From positions 1-9,570 of the forward strand of contig JAJAYH010000095.1 in the NCBI GenBank assembly GCA_026786325.1: a DNA stretch of 9,570 bases. Reading direction: 5' to 3'. Position 1 is the stretch's first letter. Each line of letters begins with the position of its first letter. This DNA comes from Alkalinema sp. CAN_BIN05. Lineage in GTDB: Bacteria > Cyanobacteriota > Cyanobacteriia > Leptolyngbyales > Leptolyngbyaceae. Shown here piece by piece: positions 6,035 through 9,570 of the stretch. Both the position numbers and the translations under genes were made by a program. The notes under the pieces were generated by a model. The model was given only the letters and a program-made list of their open reading frames with translations, made no database searches and was not told the DNA's origin.

Positions 6035-6627
6035 AAGATTCGGGTGTGAGGAGCAGATTTCGATAAACTTGTTCAATAGGGAAACTAAGATTAATACTTT
6101 TCAGTTCTACAATGTCGCCGTCCTTGTAATTTAGAATGACCCATTCACCAGCATCATTCTTATAATATAAATCCATTTCGATACTGGTAGAACTCACGTG
6201 CAAATAGTCTCGTAAACTTGGATTTTTTCGATATAGTCTAAATTTGCGGCCCCGATGACCTCCGGTCGGTCGTAGACCATCGTAGGATTCGGTACTGCTC
6301 GATAACACTTCAACGATCAAACAGGGATAGGTAATGTATTGAGTGCTGGTTTTATCTCGATCGTCATAGGTCACGCTAGCATCTGGATAGGTATAATTCT
6401 GAGTCGAAGTTAACTCTCAGGTCTGAATTACCAGTTTCGCAGCTATCCCCTAGATGATTAGTTAATAACGTGGTGAATTTGACGGCGATTAAACTATGAT
6501 TTTTGCTACCACCACTCATCGCGTAGACTTCGCCATCAAGATATTCATATTTTTCTAGCTGCTTTTCACTCCAAATGAAATACTCTTCAGGGGTGAAGTA
6601 AGGAAAATCATCTTTTAGTGAGATCAT
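6033..6627 (-). pseudogene. Uma2-family (DUF820) putative endonuclease, frameshifted
   Basis: Uma2 proteins are widespread in cyanobacteria, about 190-200 residues, with a PD-(D/E)xK nuclease-like fold and unproven function. The first frame (6627 to 6376) gives FTPEEYFIWSEKQLEKYEYL, DGEVYAMSGGSKNHS and NSDLRVNF, then leaves the family pattern and stops at TAG. The neighbouring frame resumes the match with NYTYPDASVTYDDRDKT, ITYPCLIVEVLSSSTESYD, KFRLYRKNPSLRDYL and DLYYKNDAGEW, ending LLLTPES at 6033. The two pieces together have the normal family length, so one shift of a base or two near 6395-6405 explains the break. The second piece contains the likely catalytic Asp and Glu (YPD and VEV). 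A GTG at 6374 could start it, but that would lose the YPD motif. A palindromic 24-bp insert lies at 6255-6278. A sequencing error is the main alternative to a true pseudogene. Confidence 0.85.
6255..6278 (-). repeat. Small in-frame palindromic insertion in the Uma2 gene
   Basis: Where Uma2 proteins usually read ...YD followed directly by RGDKFR, this gene reads YD-GLRPTGGH-RGRKFR, an extra 8 residues (24 bases). The insert is bracketed by the inverted pair CGATG (6253-6257) and CATCG (6278-6282) and is internally rich in GGTC and GACC. It resembles a small palindromic element placed in frame. The family comparison is from memory, not from an alignment. Confidence 0.45.
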
Positions 6628-6655
6628 GATGACTCAGGTTAGGCTGGGGGCAACA

Positions 6656-6684
6656 ACTGTAGTATCTTTTGTCGAGATTCACAA
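6656..6684 (-). promoter_or_regulatory. Possible promoter of the Uma2 gene
   Basis: On the minus strand TTGTGA (6684-6679) and TACAGT (6661-6656) are spaced by 17 bp, each matching four of six consensus bases. This places a transcript start about 20 bases before the ATG at 6627. It is moderate evidence only. Confidence 0.3.
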
Positions 6685-6766
6685 GAGTTATTCTAGCTCA
6701 GTCGATTGCGCCCCTTTTTTACTTCATAAGTTGAACAATCTGCTACACCACATAACCCATATCTAG

Positions 6767-6804
6767 AGTAGTGACGATCGGTATTACAAGCGATCGTCGC
6801 TACT
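6767..6804. repeat. Inverted repeat with 14-bp arms
   Basis: AGTAGTGACGATCG (6767-6780) pairs with CGATCGTCGCTACT (6791-6804) at 13 of 14 positions around a 10-base loop. The only non-Watson-Crick position can form a G-T pair in one transcript. No clear T-run follows on either strand. It lies between the nrdJ terminator and the Uma2 gene, where no transcript obviously needs ending. It may be a REP/MITE-like repeat, a structured RNA element or a regulator site. Confidence 0.7.
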
Positions 6805-6924
6805 ATCAAATTTTAGATCATGGATATATTATTTTCTACGCTGGGCCTTTCTTTTTATTTACTTTCCTTGCGATCGCTTCTAGCCTTTTACAATCTTCCC
6901 ATCTCTTGATAGATTTGTAGTATA

Positions 6925-6958
6925 TAAAAACCGGGCGATCGAACTTCGACCACCCGGT
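6925..6958 (-). terminator. Intrinsic terminator of nrdJ
   Basis: ACCGGG (6930-6935) and CCCGGT (6953-6958) form a 6-bp GC-rich stem that continues inward with TCGAA/TTCGA pairing after mismatches. Read on the minus strand, the hairpin is followed by TTTTT (6930-6926). It starts 26 bp after the nrdJ stop, the expected place for a rho-independent terminator. The plus side also has a TTTCTTTT stretch, but no gene on that strand needs it. Confidence 0.85.
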
Positions 6959-6983
6959 TTCTTTTAATCACTGAACTTGATGC

Positions 6984-9570
6984 TTACTTGCTTTCTGCGG
7001 CAAACATACATTTGTCAGAATCACAGCCCGCTGGACCTTCCTCAATCACTTCGGCAGAATCATACTTCGCCAACGCACCGTAGAAATCATCAGTCTTGCG
7101 ACGAGATTCCACTTCGGCGGAGAGTGCTAGATAGGTTTCCCGATCGATCTTCTCGAAGGGCAAGCGTGGGAATGGGGCATCAAATCGTGCTAATAATGCG
7201 GCACTCATATAACCGCCATTGGTAGCGACAGAATCGTAAATCACATCAGCTAAGGCATCGATCTCATCTTCACGAAGTTCGATCGTCGCACTCGTATTAT
7301 GTGCCGTGTAATATTTCTGCACTTGCATGTAGAAATCAAATTGCGCCGTAGCCGAGAACATTTCGATCGACACCTCATCAGCACCGGGAATGTTGGCCCA
7401 AGGCACTTCGACTGGAATTTCTACCAGCCATTCAGTACAACGCGGATCAAAGGGATCATTCAGCAAATTCCCTTGATCATCTTTGTCCGACTGCGACGGT
7501 ACAATGCTGTAACCATAATCCAAACAAGCCATGGCAACTGGATCATTCTTGCGGAAGGTAATCCGACGAATAAAGCGTTGAGCCTTGGGCGGATGCCAGC
7601 CAGACGATGCGCCAGTGAGCAAACTCTTGGTGCCCGCAGGTTGTACAGTGGTGCAACGGTTAGGCACTTTCAGGCCATGCTTGAGGCAATACTCTCCGAC
7701 AACACGGTGAACGGTGGCTTTCCAGCGGGATAAGTACTCTTGTTCTTTAGATTTGAATTCTAGTCCGCGCATGGTGTCCGGGCGACCCGCTTCCCACCAA
7801 TTCAGCCATTCGGTCCCAAAGGCTTGAACAAAGAAATCAAACAATCCGGTGAATGATACGCCCACGATCGGGTCCATCAAACGCGACTTTTGATAACGGG
7901 GTTCAGTGAATTGATGATTCAACAATCCAGCAACCGTCAAACCACCTGCTGTAAATGCATCATCCTGCGCTTGATAATCATTTGGATCGATTTGATTTAA
8001 ATGAATCTCAGAAAGATTGCAGTGGAAGTCTTCTCCGATTATTTCGCCGCAATTATGTGCAACAAATCCATTGGCATCAAAACGAGAGATTCCCGGAACG
8101 GTGCAATCGTAAACGGCTTCTGTCCCATCTGGGGTAATCTCTGAAACCGTGACAGCAAAACGATCGCGGTTCAATTTGCGTTTATATCCTGATAACAAAG
8201 ACGTTAGTAATTCCTGTTTTTGGGGTTCTTGGAAACCGATCGTTTCTAAAAACACAGGTAGATTGTCGTTTGCAATCACGAGTTCATGCTGTGCTTTACA
8301 AGCATATTCTGCTAATTCACGTTTAGAATTTGGCATCAAACGGACTTGCTCAGGACGGCGGTTGCGATAGATTGTGGAGCTAATTCCCAATCGAAGTAAC
8401 ATTCTTTGAACCGCTTCCAAGAGTGATTCATTACTTTGTGCTAACCGAACACTCACGCCTTTAAGTTGGGTACCTTGAACACTACCATCAGCATCAAACA
8501 ATCCGCGTAGGAATCCACAATAGAAGTCATGGCTTGATTCTTCGATCGCAGGCGTAATCGTCTTATGACCTGCCACCACTCCGAACTGTTTAGCAAGTTG
8601 GGCTAAGGGAGCAGAACTCACTTGATAATATTGATTGCTAGTGTGATAACAACCTTTTAACGGTTTAGGTGCATCAGGAGTCAGTTCATTAGCTAATGCC
8701 AATGCATATTCCTTCATTTCAACCTGGCTGTCACCCCAATAACGCAGATTCGCTTGGTAAACGTGATTCTTTGCAGAAACCGCAAAACAACCATCGCCAA
8801 TCAAATTCCCTAGAAGCCAACCGACCTTTGCAGTCCCAGTTCCACTCCAAGGTTGTAATCCTCGGTGATTGTGAATTAAAACCCGATCGCCCGGTTGCAA
8901 ATCTTTCGTTTCGACCCATTCAGTATATTGAGCCTTTTGGGTTTGAGCGGTAACTTTCAGAACGCGATGATTACCTGTTAATCGTAAACTATGACCTTCT
9001 TGGGTACTCAGTTTGACAACTGGTTTCACACCACTAAAGAAGAATCCATCGGCAGTAGTACTAAACAATTCACCATTGATGTAGGTGCCATGTTGCTGAC
9101 CAATTAAGTCTTTCACCTGACGCGCACCGGATTCCGTATGAACCCAAGTATCTGAAGTTACGCAAGGATTCAAACCATAGCGACCTAGACGATGCTCGAC
9201 TTCTTCCGCAGGCATTTCAGGCTTGAGATTCAACAGGAATGCTGCACCTTTACCAGATTCATAAGCGGTAATGAATTCAATTTGTTGATCGCGATCGGGC
9301 AATAAATCAGCACTCGATCGTGCGATCGCTTCTGATGCATATTGAATTGCACCTTCACCAGAATGGAACTGTTTGCGCACTGCATCCAGAACTTCTTGTT
9401 TGGTCGGTTTGTGATGATAAACCCGAGTATGGTTGGCCATCCGATAAGCATCGCGTTCTGGATCAATCCGCCAGTTGCCATCTTCGCCCTGTTGCCAGAG
9501 ATTGTCTTTAGCTGATGCGAATTCTGCATCACTACTATTCCCTTGACGCATCCCCGCAGATCTTCTAATA
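6984..9570 (-). CDS. nrdJ: Adenosylcobalamin-dependent (class II) ribonucleotide reductase with in-frame intein (5' end outside window)
   Basis: NrdJ reduces ribonucleotides to deoxyribonucleotides using coenzyme B12 to form a thiyl radical, so it feeds DNA synthesis with or without oxygen. The gene enters from the right edge: before the in-frame ATG at 9551 the frame reads IRRSAG, matching the conserved NIRRSAGMRQG, so the true start is beyond the window. Numbering from that ATG, the N-extein is 1-129 (ends RYGLNP), the intein 130-500, and the C-extein 501-855. Joining the exteins restores GLNPCGEIIG, whose Cys (C501) corresponds to the thiyl-radical Cys408 of the L. leichmannii enzyme. C511 is probably the nearby reducing Cys. 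CTTVQPAGTKSLLTGASSGW and ITFRKNDPVA are further NrdJ signatures. The C-terminus has the CX4C thiol pair, GCDSDKCMF, that re-reduces the active site. The C-extein is intact. A terminator follows at 6930-6958. Confidence 0.96.
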   Translation of the reverse strand, partial: IRRSAGMRQGNSSDAEFASAKDNLWQQGEDGNWRIDPERDAYRMANHTRVYHHKPTKQEVLDAVRKQFHSGEGAIQYASEAIARSSADLLPDRDQQIEFITAYESGKGAAFLLNLKPEMPAEEVEHRLGRYGLNPCVTSDTWVHTESGARQVKDLIGQQHGTYINGELFSTTADGFFFSGVKPVVKLSTQEGHSLRLTGNHRVLKVTAQTQKAQYTEWVETKDLQPGDRVLIHNHRGLQPWSGTGTAKVGWLLGNLIGDGCFAVSAKNHVYQANLRYWGDSQVEMKEYALALANELTPDAPKPLKGCYHTSNQYYQVSSAPLAQLAKQFGVVAGHKTITPAIEESSHDFYCGFLRGLFDADGSVQGTQLKGVSVRLAQSNESLLEAVQRMLLRLGISSTIYRNRRPEQVRLMPNSKRELAEYACKAQHELVIANDNLPVFLETIGFQEPQKQELLTSLLSGYKRKLNRDRFAVTVSEITPDGTEAVYDCTVPGISRFDANGFVAHNCGEIIGEDFHCNLSEIHLNQIDPNDYQAQDDAFTAGGLTVAGLLNHQFTEPRYQKSRLMDPIVGVSFTGLFDFFVQAFGTEWLNWWEAGRPDTMRGLEFKSKEQEYLSRWKATVHRVVGEYCLKHGLKVPNRCTTVQPAGTKSLLTGASSGWHPPKAQRFIRRITFRKNDPVAMACLDYGYSIVPSQSDKDDQGNLLNDPFDPRCTEWLVEIPVEVPWANIPGADEVSIEMFSATAQFDFYMQVQKYYTAHNTSATIELREDEIDALADVIYDSVATNGGYMSAALLARFDAPFPRLPFEKIDRETYLALSAEVESRRKTDDFYGALAKYDSAEVIEEGPAGCDSDKCMFAAESK
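8052..9164 (-). mobile_element. Intein with LAGLIDADG homing endonuclease, inserted in NrdJ
   Basis: This 371-residue protein-splicing element is in frame. In NrdJ numbering it starts with Cys130 (CVTSDTWVHTESG, block A) and has block B as LTGNHRVL (Thr192, His195). It ends with block F, VYDCTVPGISRFDANG, and block G, FVAHN (His499, Asn500), followed by Cys501 as the +1 nucleophile. All residues for class 1 splicing are present, except that the His often seen in block F is Ser489. Between the splicing halves are both LAGLIDADG motifs: LLGNLIGDG (246-254, Asp253) and FLRGLFDADGS (347-357, Asp355). Both catalytic acids are kept and there is no frameshift, so the endonuclease looks potentially active. 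Homing endonucleases spread the intein into intein-free alleles by cutting the empty site. It is contiguous, not a split intein. Confidence 0.95.

Larger units (their letters stand above)
6628..6983. other. Intergenic region between nrdJ and the Uma2 gene
   Basis: This 356-bp region holds the nrdJ terminator (6925-6958), one HIP1 octamer (6870-6877), the 14-bp inverted repeat (6767-6804) and a candidate Uma2 promoter (6656-6684). I see no ORF of coding quality and no tRNA-like fold. The stretch 6810-6920 is T-rich on the plus strand and otherwise featureless. Confidence 0.6.

Noticed and set aside
7299..7733. Plus-strand 144-codon ORF within nrdJ
   Set aside because: It lies opposite the well-conserved NrdJ C-extein and has no independent support.
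8481..8816. Group I intron or separate homing endonuclease gene
   Set aside because: The LAGLIDADG motifs are in frame with intein splicing blocks and both NrdJ halves, with no stop codons, so it is a protein element rather than an intron.

Overview
The window looks like the chromosome of a cyanobacterium. The octamer GCGATCGC (the cyanobacterial HIP1 palindrome) occurs six times exactly (1879, 2349, 2548, 5630, 6870, 9322), where chance would give far fewer than one. Many further CGATCG cores are present. The gene set fits: cyanobacterial-type class II ribonucleotide reductase, a Uma2-family gene and a BlaI/M56 pair. I cannot name a genus from the sequence alone.

Layout from left to right. 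(1) 1-721: C-terminal part of BioA (biotin synthesis), cut by the window start. (2) 754-1929: GT4-family glycosyltransferase, same strand, 32 bp downstream. (3) 1980-3246: a two-gene operon with a BlaI/MecI-type repressor and an M56 (BlaR1-like) membrane metallopeptidase that has no sensor domain. (4) 3247-3947: about 700 bp without a clear intact gene. It holds an AT-rich hairpin, a probable decayed ORF with an in-frame TAA, and a 10-bp tandem duplication. (5) 3948-5066: a single-span membrane protein with a Pro/Ala-rich linker and a C-terminal domain resembling GspC/PilP-type secretion or pilus proteins. (6) 5067-5179: three 11-bp tandem repeats and a probable promoter. (7) 5180-6004: an inositol-monophosphatase-family phosphatase. 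(8) 6033-6627, minus strand: a Uma2-family gene broken by a frameshift and also carrying a small palindromic in-frame insertion. (9) 6628-6983: intergenic region with a 14-bp-arm inverted repeat and a strong intrinsic terminator. (10) 6984-9570, minus strand: adenosylcobalamin-dependent ribonucleotide reductase (NrdJ), cut by the window end and interrupted by a complete 371-residue intein with a LAGLIDADG homing endonuclease.

The genes do not form one pathway; this is mostly housekeeping chromosome with some decayed or selfish DNA. The clear highlight is the intein, placed directly before the Cys expected to carry the thiyl radical of NrdJ, so the enzyme should be inactive until splicing. I saw no CRISPR array, tRNA, rRNA, insertion sequence or clearly new multi-gene system. 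Secondary points are the sensor-less BlaI/M56 pair, the broken Uma2 gene with its palindromic insert, and the decayed ORF upstream of the GspC-like gene.
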